64,000 nt of DNA from Streptomyces brasiliensis. Lineage in GTDB: Bacteria > Actinomycetota > Actinomycetes > Streptomycetales > Streptomycetaceae. The first letter of the stretch is position 1. Each line of letters starts with the position of its first letter. The notes under the pieces were generated by a model. It ran no database searches, was not told the origin of the DNA, and worked only from the letters and a program-made list of their open reading frames with translations. Location: NCBI RefSeq assembly GCF_014647875.1, contig NZ_BMQA01000030.1, positions 33,397 to 97,396 of the forward strand, read 5' to 3'. Shown here one piece after another: positions 51,041 through 60,310 of this stretch. Both the position numbers and the translations under genes were made by a program.

Positions 51041-51688
51041 TCAGTTGCCGGACGGCGTGGTCGACGCCGACGCCGCATCGCTCGGGGTGGTGCCGTTGGG
51101 CGTCGTCGCGCCGTCGGACGCGCTCTTCGACGGCTTCGCGCTCGCCGTCGCGCCCGCGGGGGCCGTGGCCGTCGGGATCTCGCTCGGGCCCCACGAGGTG
51201 AAGAAGCTCTGCGCCGGGACGACGAAGGCGCGCAGGCTCACGTCACCGGTCTGGCTGAAGGTGAAGGTGATCTTCTGGGCGTTGCCGTCCTGGACCGCCG
51301 CGCGGCTGCTGGCCAGCACCGCGGAGGCGTTGTCCTTGCCGCCGATGATCAGCCGGCCGCCGGCCGGGATCGTCAGGGACTGGCCCTTGGCGGGGGACAG
51401 GGCGGCCGACTTGTTGGTGCCGGCGACGGTGATGTGCTGCAGCGTCTGCGGCGTGCTGCCGGTGTTGAAGACGGTGGCGGCGATCACGGCCGGGCCCGTG
51501 GACTGCAGGTCGGGCTGCGTGATGACGACCGCGTTCTGCACCTTGATGGCGCCGACGCTGGTCGCCGCGTTGTCCGGCTTGACCTGGAGGGTCTGGGAGT
51601 CGTTTCCGGCCGCGCACGCGGCGAGCGAGGCGATCGAGAACACGATGGCGGAGGCGGCGAGGGCGCCGCGTCGAAGGCTGCTGCTCAC
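51041..51688 (-). CDS. secreted lipoprotein of unknown function
   Basis: This 215-residue protein has a lipoprotein signal (ASAIVFSIASLAACAAG with the lipobox Cys), a beta domain (AVVITQPDLQSTGPAVIAAT, FNTGSTPQTLQHITVAG) and a Ser/Thr/Pro/Ala-rich tail. The domain pattern resembles copper-chaperone-like lipoproteins, but no His-Met metal site is visible. The GTG start is at 51688. It is convergent with phoP. Confidence 0.85.
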   Translation of the reverse strand: MSSSLRRGALAASAIVFSIASLAACAAGNDSQTLQVKPDNAATSVGAIKVQNAVVITQPDLQSTGPAVIAATVFNTGSTPQTLQHITVAGTNKSAALSPAKGQSLTIPAGGRLIIGGKDNASAVLASSRAAVQDGNAQKITFTFSQTGDVSLRAFVVPAQSFFTSWGPSEIPTATAPAGATASAKPSKSASDGATTPNGTTPSDAASASTTPSGN

Positions 51689-52280
51689 GGCGGCGGCAAC
51701 TCCTTGAACGCAGGGGCGACTCCTTTTAAAGCCGCCCTAAGTGTCTGTCAGCGGCCTCAGGCTACCGAGCCGTTCCCGCGCGGCTGCACCCGACCCTCCC
51801 CCAAGTGCCGGGCTTCCCTCCGGCCGGGGGTACGCCCGCCCGCCACAAGCGACCCTTGAGTCGCTTTGCCGGGGTACTCGTCCGGCATTCACATAAGTCG
51901 GCGCAAAATTTCCGTGAAGGAATGCGACACCGTCCCGGAATTGATCACGCCGGCGATCAGGCCGGGGGTCGTAGATCAATTCCGGATTCGTCCCGTACCC
52001 GACTCGGGCCACCGAACGGAGTAGCGGAAGTCGCACTCCTGGGACCGGACAAATGCGGACGTTCGTCCACTTGGAGGAGGCTCCGGATGTGTGTAGCGTA
52101 CGCGTTTCACCTCGCCCGGAGAGCCGCTCCCACCTGCGAATACCTGCTTCCGCCGACCTTCCGAAGCACGTTCCTGTCGCTGTTGTCAAGCCCCGAGATA
52201 TGCCCTGACCTGCGAAAACGCCATTCAGAACCCGCCGTTTCCGTGTTACCCTGGATAGCCACGGAAGGGGTACCTGTCAC
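51689..52280. other. 592-base region upstream of carD
   Basis: No gene is recognised. It has a dispersed-type GC-rich repeat near 51795-51840, a 12-base inverted repeat (51935-51985), a GGAGGAGG site with a 65-codon frame (52087-52284) ending in an ATGA overlap with carD, and a promoter-like TACCCT about 35 bases before carD. Confidence 0.55.
51935..51985. promoter_or_regulatory. 12-bp inverted repeat upstream of carD
   Basis: CCGGAATTGATC, a 27-base spacer, then GATCAATTCCGG. It is too widely spaced for a normal terminator and may be a regulatory RNA structure or an operator. Confidence 0.5.
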
Positions 52281-52763
52281 ATGACGTTCAAGGTTGGCGA
52301 CACCGTGGTCTATCCCCATCACGGGGCCGCGCTGATCGAGGCCATCGAAACTCGCCAGATCAAAGGCGTGGACAAGACCTACTTGGTGCTGAAGGTCGCC
52401 CAGGGTGACCTGACGGTACGTGTGCCAGCGGACAATGCGGAGTTCGTCGGCGTGCGTGATGTGGTCGGTCAGGACGGGCTGGACCGGGTCTTCGAGGTGC
52501 TGCGCGCGCCGTACGCCGAGGAGCCCACGAACTGGTCGCGTCGATACAAGGCAAATCTGGAGAAGCTCGCCTCCGGCGATGTCATCAAGGTCGCGGAAGT
52601 CGTGCGTGACCTGTGGCGTCGCGAGCGCGAGCGCGGACTCTCCGCCGGTGAGAAGCGCATGCTCGCCAAGGCCCGCCAGATCCTGGTGAGCGAGCTCGCC
52701 CTCGCGGAGAACACGAACGAGGACAAGGCCGAGGCTCTCCTCGACGAGGTCCTCGCGTCCTGA
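52281..52763 (+). CDS. carD: CarD-family RNA polymerase-binding regulator
   Basis: This 160-residue protein has the RNA-polymerase-interacting domain (MTFKVGDTVVYPHHGAALIEA) and a C-terminal helical domain that meets promoter DNA (NWSRRYKANLEKLASGD, RDLWRRERERGLSAGEKRML). It stabilises open complexes, particularly at rRNA promoters, and is usually essential. The ispD-ispF genes follow after a terminator. Confidence 0.95.
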   Translation: MTFKVGDTVVYPHHGAALIEAIETRQIKGVDKTYLVLKVAQGDLTVRVPADNAEFVGVRDVVGQDGLDRVFEVLRAPYAEEPTNWSRRYKANLEKLASGDVIKVAEVVRDLWRRERERGLSAGEKRMLAKARQILVSELALAENTNEDKAEALLDEVLAS

Positions 52764-53185
52764 CACCAGGGGCCTGTCCGCCGGATCAGGCCGAGGCAGC
52801 AGTGGTGCCGTCAACCAGGTGAGCGGGATCCAGTGCGCGCGTCAACGCGTACCGGAACCCGTCTCTCCGGCCGGAACTACGGCCGGCTGCCCGATACTTC
52901 CTGCGCGGACACAACCCGCTCGGCTCAGTACAGCGAAATGCCGCGGTGCCCGGCGACAGTCCCTTGTCGCCGGGCGCTGCGGCATGTTGCGTCCCCGGAG
53001 AAATACGCCGGATGAACAGGTGTCCGGATGCCGTACGCCACGGAGGAAGTCCCCCGATACTTGATGTGCCGGGCCCGGGCTGCCGACTCGACCGGTGTCA
53101 CGGAAGGGTCCGGTCGAGGCGTCGCGCCCGGCACTCGCCTGGGCCATACCCACGTAGGCCGAGCACACAAACCTGACAGGAACCG
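52764..53185. other. 422-base gap between carD and ispD
   Basis: Apart from the hairpin at 52938-52986, no gene or clear site was found. Some frames are open but have no support. Confidence 0.5.
52938..52986. terminator. terminator after carD
   Basis: The core GCCCGGCGACA pairs with TGTCGCCGGGC around 6 bases, extended by partly complementary ATGCCGC/GCGGCAT flanks. It stands about 180 bases past the carD stop. Confidence 0.75.
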
Positions 53186-53935
53186 ATGTCTGACGTACCG
53201 CTTGCCGTACCCGCGCAGTCCCTGGTCGCCGCCGTGATCCCGGCCGCCGGACGGGGCGTACGCCTCGGTCCGGGCGCCCCCAAGGCGCTGCGCGCGCTGA
53301 ACGGCACGCCCATGCTGATCCACGCGGTGCGCGCGCTCGCCGCCTCCCGCTCCGTCTCCCTCGTGGTCGTCGTGTCCCCGCCCGACGGCGCCGCCGAGGT
53401 CAAGTCGCTGCTCGACGCGTACGAACTGCCCGAGAGGACCGACTTCCTGGTGGTCCCCGGCGGCGAGTCCCGCCAGGAATCGGTCAGGCTCGGCCTCGAC
53501 GCCCTGCCGCCCGACCACGGCATCGTTCTCGTCCATGACGCCGCCCGCCCGCTCGTCCCCGTGGACACCGTCGACGCGGTGATCGAGGCCGTGCGCGACG
53601 GCGCCCGGGCCGTCGTCCCGGCACTGCCGCTCGCCGACACCGTCAAGGAGGTCGAGCCGCAGCCCGAGGCGGGGCCGGAGCCCGTCGTGGCCACGCCCGA
53701 TCGGTCCCGGCTGCGCGCCGTGCAGACACCCCAGGGCTTCGACCGGGCCACGCTGGTGCACGCCCACGAGAGCGTCACCCAGGACGTCACCGACGACGCG
53801 TCCATGGTCGAACAGCTCGGCGAGCCCGTCGTGTGCGTCCCCGGACACGAGGAGGCCTTCAAGGTGACGCGACCGCTCGACCTGGTCCTGGCGGAGGCGG
53901 TCCTGGCCCGCAGGAGGCTCAACGATGGCTTCTGA
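53186..53935 (+). CDS. ispD: IspD, 2-C-methyl-D-erythritol 4-phosphate cytidylyltransferase
   Basis: This 249-residue enzyme is the third step of the MEP isoprenoid route, adding CMP to methylerythritol phosphate. The CTP-binding loop is VIPAAGRGVRLGPGAPKAL, with GGESRQESVRLGL and VHDAARPLVPVDTVD downstream. It overlaps ispF by 11 bases. Confidence 0.95.
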   Translation: MSDVPLAVPAQSLVAAVIPAAGRGVRLGPGAPKALRALNGTPMLIHAVRALAASRSVSLVVVVSPPDGAAEVKSLLDAYELPERTDFLVVPGGESRQESVRLGLDALPPDHGIVLVHDAARPLVPVDTVDAVIEAVRDGARAVVPALPLADTVKEVEPQPEAGPEPVVATPDRSRLRAVQTPQGFDRATLVHAHESVTQDVTDDASMVEQLGEPVVCVPGHEEAFKVTRPLDLVLAEAVLARRRLNDGF

Positions 53936-54416
53936 CACGCCGCTTCCGCAGGTCGGCATCGGCACCGACATCCACGCCTTCGAAGAGGGCCGCGAACTGT
54001 GGTGCGCCGGCCTGAAGTGGGAGGGCGAGGGCCCCGGACTCGCCGGACACTCCGACGCCGACGTCGTCGCCCACGCCGCGTGCAACGCACTGTTCTCCGC
54101 GGCGGGCCTCGGCGACCTCGGGCAGCACTTCGGCACCGGACGCCCCGAGTGGTCCGGCGCGTCCGGCATCACGCTCCTGACGGAAGCGGCGCGCATCGTC
54201 CGCGCGGCCGGCTTCCGCATCGGCAACGTCGCGGTCCAGGTCGTCGGCCCCCGCCCCAAGATCGGCAAACGCCGCGACGAGGCCCAGAAACTCCTCTCCG
54301 AAGCGGCCGGCGCCCCGGTGTCCGTCTCCGGCGCCACCACGGACGGCCTCGGCTTCCCCGGCCGCGACGAGGGCCTGCTGGCCATCGCCACGGCACTCGT
54401 GGTGCGGGTGGACTGA
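53925..54416 (+). CDS. ispF: IspF, 2-C-methyl-D-erythritol 2,4-cyclodiphosphate synthase
   Basis: This 163-residue trimeric zinc enzyme makes the cyclic diphosphate in the MEP route. The zinc ligands are in GTDIHAF and GHSDADVVAHA. GITLLTEAARIVRAAG and the closing TTDGLGFPGRDEG are also present. It is translationally coupled to ispD. Confidence 0.95.
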   Translation: MASDTPLPQVGIGTDIHAFEEGRELWCAGLKWEGEGPGLAGHSDADVVAHAACNALFSAAGLGDLGQHFGTGRPEWSGASGITLLTEAARIVRAAGFRIGNVAVQVVGPRPKIGKRRDEAQKLLSEAAGAPVSVSGATTDGLGFPGRDEGLLAIATALVVRVD

Positions 54417-54465
54417 GCGAGCGCGGACCCGCCGCCGCCCAGGTGTCACCGTTCCTCCCGGGAAG

Positions 54466-54486
54466 GCGCATGGCATCGCCATGCGC
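54466..54486. promoter_or_regulatory. 9-bp palindrome next to the cysS promoter
   Basis: GCGCATGGC-ATC-GCCATGCGC, perfect. It ends just 4 bases before the TACCCT element of cysS, so it could be an operator or the ispF terminator. Confidence 0.5.
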
Positions 54487-54490
54487 CCAC

Positions 54491-54502
54491 TACCCTGGTG
54501 TC
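54491..54502 (+). promoter_or_regulatory. cysS -10 element with leaderless spacing
   Basis: TACCCT, 6 bases, then GTG 54503. The same 6-base spacing occurs before the three GntR genes. Confidence 0.55.
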
Positions 54503-55906
54503 GTGACTATTCGCCTGTACGACACCAGCGCCCGGCAGATCCGTGACTTCACCCCGCTCACGCCGGGCTGTGTCTCGATCTACCTGTGTGGTGCCACCGT
54601 GCAGGCGGCCCCGCACATCGGACACATCCGCTCGGGGCTGAACTTCGACATCATGCGCCGCTGGTTCGCCCACCGCGGTTACGACGTCACGTTCATCCGC
54701 AACGTCACCGACATCGACGACAAGATCATCGCCAAGGCCCACGAGCAGAACCGGCCCTGGTGGTCGATCGGGTACGACAACGAGCGCGCCTTCGACGACG
54801 GCTACACGGCACTGGGCTGCCTCCCGCCGACGTACGAACCCCGCGCCACCGGTCACGTCACCGAGATGATCGAGATGATGCAGGGGCTCATCGAGCGCGG
54901 CCACGCCTACGCGGCCGACGGCAACGTCTACTTCGACGTGCGCTCCTTCCCCGGCTATCTCCAGCTGTCCCGGCAGGAGCTGGACAACCTCCTCCAGCCC
55001 TCCGGCGAGGGCGAGACCGGCAAGCGCGACCCCCGAGACTTCGCCATGTGGAAGGCCGCCAAGCCCGGCGAGCCCACCTGGCCCACCCCGTGGGGACCCG
55101 GCCGCCCCGGCTGGCACCTGGAGTGCTCGGCCATGGCGCACAAGTACCTCGGCTCCGCCTTCGACATCCACGGCGGCGGCATCGACCTGATCTTCCCCCA
55201 CCACGAGAACGAGATCGCCCAGGCCAAGGCCTATGGCGACGACTTCGCCCAGTACTGGCTGCACAACGCCTGGGTCACCATCGCCGGCGAGAAGATGGCC
55301 AAGTCGCTGGGCAACTCGGTCCTCGTCTCCGAGATGGTCAAGCAGTGGCGGCCCATCGTCCTGCGCTACTACCTCGGCACCCCGCACTACCGCTCGATGA
55401 TCGAGTACAGCGAGGAGTCGCTGCGCGAGGCCGAGTCGGCGTTCGCGCGCATCGAGGGGTTCGTGCAGCGCGTCGTCGAGAAGGCCGGGGGAGCCGTCGA
55501 ACCCGCCGCCGAGGTCCCGCCCGCCTTCGCCGAGGCCATGGACGACGACTTCGGCGTCCCGCAGGCCCTCGCCGTCGTCCACACCACCGTCCGGCAGGGC
55601 AACTCCGCCCTCGCCGCCGACGACAAGGAAGCCGCCGTCGCCCGGCTCGCCGAGGTGCGGGCCATGCTCGGCGTGCTCGGCCTCGACCCGCTCGCCCCGC
55701 ACTGGGCCGGCGACAGCGCCGAGCGCGGCGAGGATCTGCACGGCGTCGTCGACAGCCTCGTACGCCTCGTCCTCGACCAGCGCGAGTCCGCCCGCGCCCG
55801 CAAGGACTGGGCCACCGCCGACGCCATCCGCGACCAGCTCAACCAGTCCGGCCTCGTCATCGAGGACAGCCCGCAGGGCCCGCGCTGGACCCTCGGCCCG
55901 CGCTGA
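54503..55906 (+). CDS. cysS: cysteinyl-tRNA synthetase
   Basis: This 467-residue class I synthetase has HIGH-type HIGHIRSG, KMSKS-type KMAKSLGNS, and zinc ligands in YLCGATVQ, LECSAMA and FPHHENE. It starts at GTG 54503 and reads MTIRLYDTSARQIRDF. It is followed by a terminator and rlmB. Confidence 0.96.
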   Translation: MTIRLYDTSARQIRDFTPLTPGCVSIYLCGATVQAAPHIGHIRSGLNFDIMRRWFAHRGYDVTFIRNVTDIDDKIIAKAHEQNRPWWSIGYDNERAFDDGYTALGCLPPTYEPRATGHVTEMIEMMQGLIERGHAYAADGNVYFDVRSFPGYLQLSRQELDNLLQPSGEGETGKRDPRDFAMWKAAKPGEPTWPTPWGPGRPGWHLECSAMAHKYLGSAFDIHGGGIDLIFPHHENEIAQAKAYGDDFAQYWLHNAWVTIAGEKMAKSLGNSVLVSEMVKQWRPIVLRYYLGTPHYRSMIEYSEESLREAESAFARIEGFVQRVVEKAGGAVEPAAEVPPAFAEAMDDDFGVPQALAVVHTTVRQGNSALAADDKEAAVARLAEVRAMLGVLGLDPLAPHWAGDSAERGEDLHGVVDSLVRLVLDQRESARARKDWATADAIRDQLNQSGLVIEDSPQGPRWTLGPR

Positions 55907-55930
55907 ACACCGGCCCGGGCTTGATCGATT

Positions 55931-55956
55931 GTGCCGCCCGGCCACCCGGGCGGCAC
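55931..55956 (+). terminator. terminator after cysS
   Basis: GTGCCGCCCGG, CCAC, CCGGGCGGCAC, 24 bases past the stop. Confidence 0.8.
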
Positions 55957-56003
55957 ACTGCATAGACGTACGTATCCAGACGCTTCACAGAGACAGGTAG
56001 GTC

Positions 56004-56945
56004 ATGGCCGCGAACAACCGCCGCATGTCCGGCAAGAAGGGCGCGCAGGTCGGCAGTGGCGGCCAGCGACGCCGGGGCCTCGAAGGCAAGGGCCCGACCC
56101 CGCCCGCCGAGATGCGCAAGGGCCACGCCAAGCAGCGCGCCGCCGCGGCCAAGGCTCGCCGCGCACAGGGCCGCCCGCCGCAGCGCCGGGGAGGCGGCAG
56201 GTCGACCTCCGAACTGGTCGTCGGCCGCAACCCGGTCGTCGAGGCGCTCCGCGAGGGCGTGCCCGCGAGCACCCTCTACGTCCAGCAGTTCATCGACAAC
56301 GACGAGCGCGTCCGTGAGGCACTCCAGCTCGCCGCCGAGCGCGGCGGCATCAACCTCATGGAGGCGCCGCGCCCCGAGCTGGACCGGATGACGAACGGCC
56401 TCAACCACCAGGGCCTCGTCCTCCAGGTCCCGCCGTACGAGTACGCGCACCCCGAGGACCTCGCCGACGCCGCCTACGACGAGGGCGAGGACCCGCTGAT
56501 CGTCGCGCTCGACGGCGTCACCGACCCGCGCAACCTCGGCGCCGTCGTCCGCTCCGTCTCCGCCTTCGGCGGCCACGGCGTGCTCGTCCCCGAGCGGCGC
56601 GCCGCCGGCATGACGGCCGGCGCCTGGAAGACGTCCGCCGGCACGGCAGCCCGTACTCCCGTCGCCCGCGCCACCAACCTCACGCGGGCCCTCGAGGCGT
56701 ACAAGAAGGCCGGGATCACCGTCGTCGGCCTCGCCGCCGACGGTGAGGTCGAACTCGGCGCCCTGGAGGCCCTAGAGGGACCCGTCGCCATCGTCGTCGG
56801 CAGCGAGGGCAAGGGCCTGTCCCGACTGGTCGGCGAGACCTGCGACTTCCGCGTGCGCATCCCGATGCCGGGCGGTGCCGAGTCGCTCAACGCGGGTGTC
56901 GCCGCAGGCATCGTGCTGTACGAGGCGGCACGCCGACGCGCCTGA
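56004..56945 (+). CDS. rlmB: RlmB-type TrmH-family 23S rRNA 2'-O-methyltransferase
   Basis: This 313-residue SPOUT enzyme has a basic Gly/Arg-rich N-terminal tail (about 70 residues), an L30-like RNA-binding domain (LVVGRNPVVEALREGVPAS) and the catalytic trefoil-knot domain (NLGAVVRSVSAFG, VVGSEGKGLS, IPMPGGAESLNAGVAAGI). It methylates a ribose in 23S rRNA. Confidence 0.93.
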   Translation: MAANNRRMSGKKGAQVGSGGQRRRGLEGKGPTPPAEMRKGHAKQRAAAAKARRAQGRPPQRRGGGRSTSELVVGRNPVVEALREGVPASTLYVQQFIDNDERVREALQLAAERGGINLMEAPRPELDRMTNGLNHQGLVLQVPPYEYAHPEDLADAAYDEGEDPLIVALDGVTDPRNLGAVVRSVSAFGGHGVLVPERRAAGMTAGAWKTSAGTAARTPVARATNLTRALEAYKKAGITVVGLAADGEVELGALEALEGPVAIVVGSEGKGLSRLVGETCDFRVRIPMPGGAESLNAGVAAGIVLYEAARRRA

Positions 56946-57062
56946 ACACGCGTCCGCAACCTCACCCGTACGGGCCAATCCGGACGTCCGGGGCATCCTT
57001 GACGCGGCCCGGACAGATCCGGCGCGCCGAAGCAGTGTCCTAACTCCGTGTCACTCGGTTAG

Positions 57063-58763
57063 ATGAGTGTGGACACCAGAACACCCCGCACACCCACGGG
57101 GGACCGCTCGTCGGGGTTCGACGACGCTCCCGCGCTGAGCATGGTGAAGGTGCCGAGCGATCCGGCGCAGGTCATCGTCAATCACGCGAGCTTCCGCGTC
57201 CAGTTGGGCGCCTCGGCGAGGCAGTCCCCCCGGGTCGCACGGCACTTGAGCGCCACCGGCGACACCGCCCGTATCCCCGTCGCCGGTACCGCGGGCACGA
57301 CCGTGGGCCGCCGTCGCCCCGTCGTCTGGAGCGGCCAGTCCGCCCCCGACGACACCGGAGCCCACCGTCTGCTCCAGGCCGTGCGGGGCGGCAGCGTCCG
57401 CCACGCCGACGAGCCCTCGGCCGGCACCGGAGCCACCCAGGTCATCCCGCGCATCGACGGCGGCTACGGCGACAACGACCACGGCTATGGCGGCTACGGC
57501 GACTTCGACCGCACCGTCGAGACCCCCGTCCTCGGCCACCAGCGCACCGCCGGCTCCACCCGGACCCGACTCCTTCCGCACATGCGGACCGTGGGCAGCG
57601 CCTACGACGAACCCGCCTACGCGGACGACCGGTTCGGCGCCTACGGCGACCACGACCACGACCCCTACGACGACCAGGGGCAACCGGACGACCCGGCCAC
57701 CGAGCCCCACGGCCGACGCCACGCCGACGACCCCGACCGGCACGCGTACTACCCCGGCCGCCGCATGAACCTCGGCGTCGTCCTGCTGCCCCTGCGCATC
57801 TTCCTCGGCTTCATCTCCATCTACGCCGGCATGGGCAAGCTCTGCGACCCCGTCTACTTCGACGGCGGCAAGCGCGGCTCGATGGTCACCTGGCTCAACA
57901 CCCTCCACCCCTGGGAAGTCGCCGAGCCGCTGCGGCAGTTCGCCCTCCAGCACCCGGTCGGCTCCGGCCTCGTCATCGCTTTCCTCCAGGTCGTCGTCGG
58001 CGTCCTCACGGTCCTCGGCTGCTGGCAGCGCGTCGCCGCCGTGATCGGCGCGCTCCTGTCCGCCGCGCTCATCGTCACCGTCAGCTGGAAGACGGTCCCC
58101 GCCTACGACGCGCCGGACATCATCTACCTCGCCGCCTGGTCCCCGCTGATCATCGCCGGCGCCCCGGTCTACTCCGTCGACGGCCGTCTCGCCGCCGGCG
58201 CCTGGCGCACCCTGGGACCCCGCTCCGACATCTGGGAACTGCGCCGCTACGTCCTGCGCCGCGGCGCCCTCATCACGGCTCTCACCATCGGCGTCACCCT
58301 GCTCATCGGCTCGCTCCTCGGTGGCGCGGTGCGCGACTCCAGCCGCGTGGTCGTCCCAGGCCCCGGCGAGGCCCCCCGCAACAACCTCCCCGGCTCGCCC
58401 CTGCCGGAGGAGCCCGGCCGCGGGCACGGCACGACACCGCCGGCCTCCAGCTCCCCGTCCGGGAGCGCGACGGCGGGCGCCGGCCCCTCGGGCGCGGCGA
58501 CCACGCCGGGCGCGACCCGCCCGTCCGGTACGGCCCCGGGCGGCGCCCCCAGCCAGACCCAGGGCACCACCGCGGGCCAGGCCCCACCGCAGCACACGTC
58601 CCCGGCGGGCGGCCAGGCCCCGAGCACCTCGGCGGGCCCGACGTCGGGCGGCGGCGACACGTCCGGCGGCTCAGGCGGCACGGGCGGCGCCGGCGGCGGC
58701 AGCCCGAGCGGCGGCTCGTCCTCCTCGGGCCAGCCGGGGCTCGTGGGCGGCCTGCTGGGCTGA
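57063..58763 (+). CDS. DoxX-family membrane protein with disordered tails
   Basis: This is a 566-residue protein. The N-terminal 235 residues are charged and low complexity. A DoxX-type membrane core with four helices follows (VVLLPLRIFLGFISIYAGMGKL, LVIAFLQVVVGVLTVLG, VAAVIGALLSAALIVTV), then a further helix (ALITALTIGVTLLIGSLLGGAV). The tail is Gly/Ser/Thr/Pro rich. DoxX proteins are linked to redox and membrane stress. Confidence 0.88.
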   Translation: MSVDTRTPRTPTGDRSSGFDDAPALSMVKVPSDPAQVIVNHASFRVQLGASARQSPRVARHLSATGDTARIPVAGTAGTTVGRRRPVVWSGQSAPDDTGAHRLLQAVRGGSVRHADEPSAGTGATQVIPRIDGGYGDNDHGYGGYGDFDRTVETPVLGHQRTAGSTRTRLLPHMRTVGSAYDEPAYADDRFGAYGDHDHDPYDDQGQPDDPATEPHGRRHADDPDRHAYYPGRRMNLGVVLLPLRIFLGFISIYAGMGKLCDPVYFDGGKRGSMVTWLNTLHPWEVAEPLRQFALQHPVGSGLVIAFLQVVVGVLTVLGCWQRVAAVIGALLSAALIVTVSWKTVPAYDAPDIIYLAAWSPLIIAGAPVYSVDGRLAAGAWRTLGPRSDIWELRRYVLRRGALITALTIGVTLLIGSLLGGAVRDSSRVVVPGPGEAPRNNLPGSPLPEEPGRGHGTTPPASSSPSGSATAGAGPSGAATTPGATRPSGTAPGGAPSQTQGTTAGQAPPQHTSPAGGQAPSTSAGPTSGGGDTSGGSGGTGGAGGGSPSGGSSSSGQPGLVGGLLG

Positions 58764-58768
58764 CGGCA

Positions 58769-58813
58769 ACACGAAAGGGGTCCCGCACATGCAGTGCGGG
58801 ACCCCTTTCGTGT
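58769..58813 (+). terminator. 19-bp perfect terminator
   Basis: ACACGAAAGGGGTCCCGCA pairs with TGCGGGACCCCTTTCGTGT around 7 bases, right after the DoxX-family gene. Confidence 0.88.
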
Positions 58814-58819
58814 GTTTCC

Positions 58820-58866
58820 TGGAGCCCCCTGTCGGATTCGAACCGACGACCTTCGCTTTACAAGTT
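58820..58866 (-). tRNA. 3' half of a tRNA-Thr (UGU), probable attachment site
   Basis: On the minus strand the sequence reads CTTGTAA (anticodon loop with TGT), then GCGAAGGTCGTCGG, TTCGAATCCGAC and GGGGGCTCCA. Only the anticodon arm onwards is present. The acceptor 5' half and D arm are absent. Integrative elements of actinobacteria leave such 3' ends at one junction, so this is read as an att scar rather than a working tRNA. Confidence 0.75.
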
Positions 58867-59053
58867 CATTTTTGGCTACATGCGCGCCGCCGCGTTGCTA
58901 CTCCAAGGACTCAAGGCAGTCCACCTACTACCGCCAAGGTCCCCATGCGTACGGCTCTGTTGCCGTCATCTACTGCCGTCAGGATCCTCTAGCTCGTTCT
59001 TACGCGTCAGCCGTGGTCGCGGGCCGTCAGCCAGCGCTCCGCGACGGTCGCGG

Positions 59054-59546
59054 TCATTGTGTAAAAGAACTCCGACTTAAGCCCTGGTTCGTTTGTGGGC
59101 GCCTTACCCATGTCATCGGCCAGTTGCGGCGCTTGTAGTGCCGGTGCATGGTGCGCGTAAAGGCCGAGAGGTTGCACTGAAGGTTCTTCTTCTCCATGCC
59201 CAGCTGGGTGGCCAGTGAGGTGTAACTCACCGGTGAATCGGGCTGCTTAGCCAGGATGTCGAGTGCGCGGGCGACCATCTGCAGAGCCCAGCGGCTCGAT
59301 CATCAGCTTGCCGAAGTCCTCGACGGCCCATTGAACGATGGCGAGCTTGCCGTCGTCCGGTGAGTCCGCCGTCGAACCCGTGCCGGCCGGCAGAATTGGG
59401 GAGACGGGAGTAGTAACTCTGAAGAGGATCCGCTGGAGGTCATCACGACCGAGAAGTTCCAACAGGTGTGGGCCCGGTGAGCGATGCAACCACTTTAGGA
59501 ACGGGGTGCGGTCATTGCCTCGACTGACCTGCGACATCATCGCCAA
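59054..59546 (-). pseudogene. frameshifted winged-helix-type gene
   Basis: Two frames overlap. The first (59546 to about 59280) reads MSQVSRGNDRTPFLKWLHRS and FGKLMIEPLGSADGR. The second (59278 to 59054) reads MVARALDILAKQPDSPVSYT and TMHRHYKRRNWPMTWVR. Fused, they give one chain ending in a wHTH with an NWPMTWV-type signature. A one-base shift near 59280 breaks it. It lies in the scar region. Confidence 0.6.
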
Positions 59547-59750
59547 TGCCAGCGTCTGCCTGATGCACCGTCAGGCTTCTGGGGTTCCCCGTGGCTCCCC
59601 GCTCCATCTGGCACGGCCGTGGCTCGGGTCGGCCTTACTCGGTGCGAAGTACGGCGTAAGGGCTGCCGAGGTCTGAGTGCGAACAATACTGAAATCGCTA
59701 CAATTAACGTGTGAAGCCGGGCCCGGCTGCATTGGTGAACGCGAGATGTT

Positions 59751-59975
59751 CTAACCGAACTCTCCCTCGCGCACACCGTCTCGGAAAGCTGCCCATTCTT
59801 CTGCGGTGAACCGCAGAGGCGACAGTTCTCGATGGTTCGAGTCACGGACGGCAACAGCTCCGCCACCAAGGTCCGCTACCTCGATGCAGGTGGACGTGTA
59901 GGGGCTCTTGCTGCTCTTGACCCAGCGTGCTTGGGTCAGGTCGAGTGCGTACAGATCAGCCTTTTTCGCTTGCAT
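59751..59975 (-). CDS. DUF397 small protein
   Basis: This 74-residue protein has WVKSSKSPYTSTCIEVADL and VRDSNHRELSPLRFTAEEWAAF, the DUF397 pattern. These proteins usually pair with an XRE regulator and modulate Streptomyces development. The partner is missing here, so this is an orphan. The ATG is at 59975. Confidence 0.85.
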   Translation of the reverse strand: MQAKKADLYALDLTQARWVKSSKSPYTSTCIEVADLGGGAVAVRDSNHRELSPLRFTAEEWAAFRDGVREGEFG

Positions 59976-60128
59976 GAGGAGCTCCCGTTTGGCGCTCGCT
60001 TATGTGTTCTCTATCCACCCTCACCTTTTTGCTTCTACCTCGCAACTGAGGCTTTCGCTTCGGGGTGACGACGGCTTCGGTGGTGGGTGTATGCCGGTGG
60101 GATCCCCGATGGGGGCGGCCTGACCGCG

Positions 60129-60226
60129 GTGGAGCGGGCACGGCGGGAGCGAGTGCGGTTCCAGGCCGCCGAGATGTTTGCTGGGGGGTTGAAGCCGCCC
60201 CAGGTGGCGCGAGCCTTGCGGGTAAG
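60129..60226 (+). mobile_element. fragment of an IS630-type transposase N-terminus
   Basis: VERARRERVRFQAAEMF then AGGLKPPQVARALRV matches the helix-turn-helix start of IS630-family transposases. The homology stops at about 60226 and no catalytic domain follows. Confidence 0.65.
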
Positions 60227-60310
60227 ATCAGCCGGTGGCCGTTCGTCTATGCGGGCCTCACCCATTCGTGGGCTCGCCCAGACCATGATCGGTCCGGGCC
60301 GTTTCGCCTA

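Noticed and set aside
52087..52284. 65-codon frame ending at carD as a definite gene
   Set aside because: It has a strong ribosome-binding site, but a promoter-like element lies inside it and the sequence has no known pattern. It is kept as an observation, not a gene.
58820..58866. Functional tRNA-Thr gene
   Set aside because: The minus-strand sequence upstream does not provide an acceptor 5' strand complementary to GGGGGC, nor a D arm.
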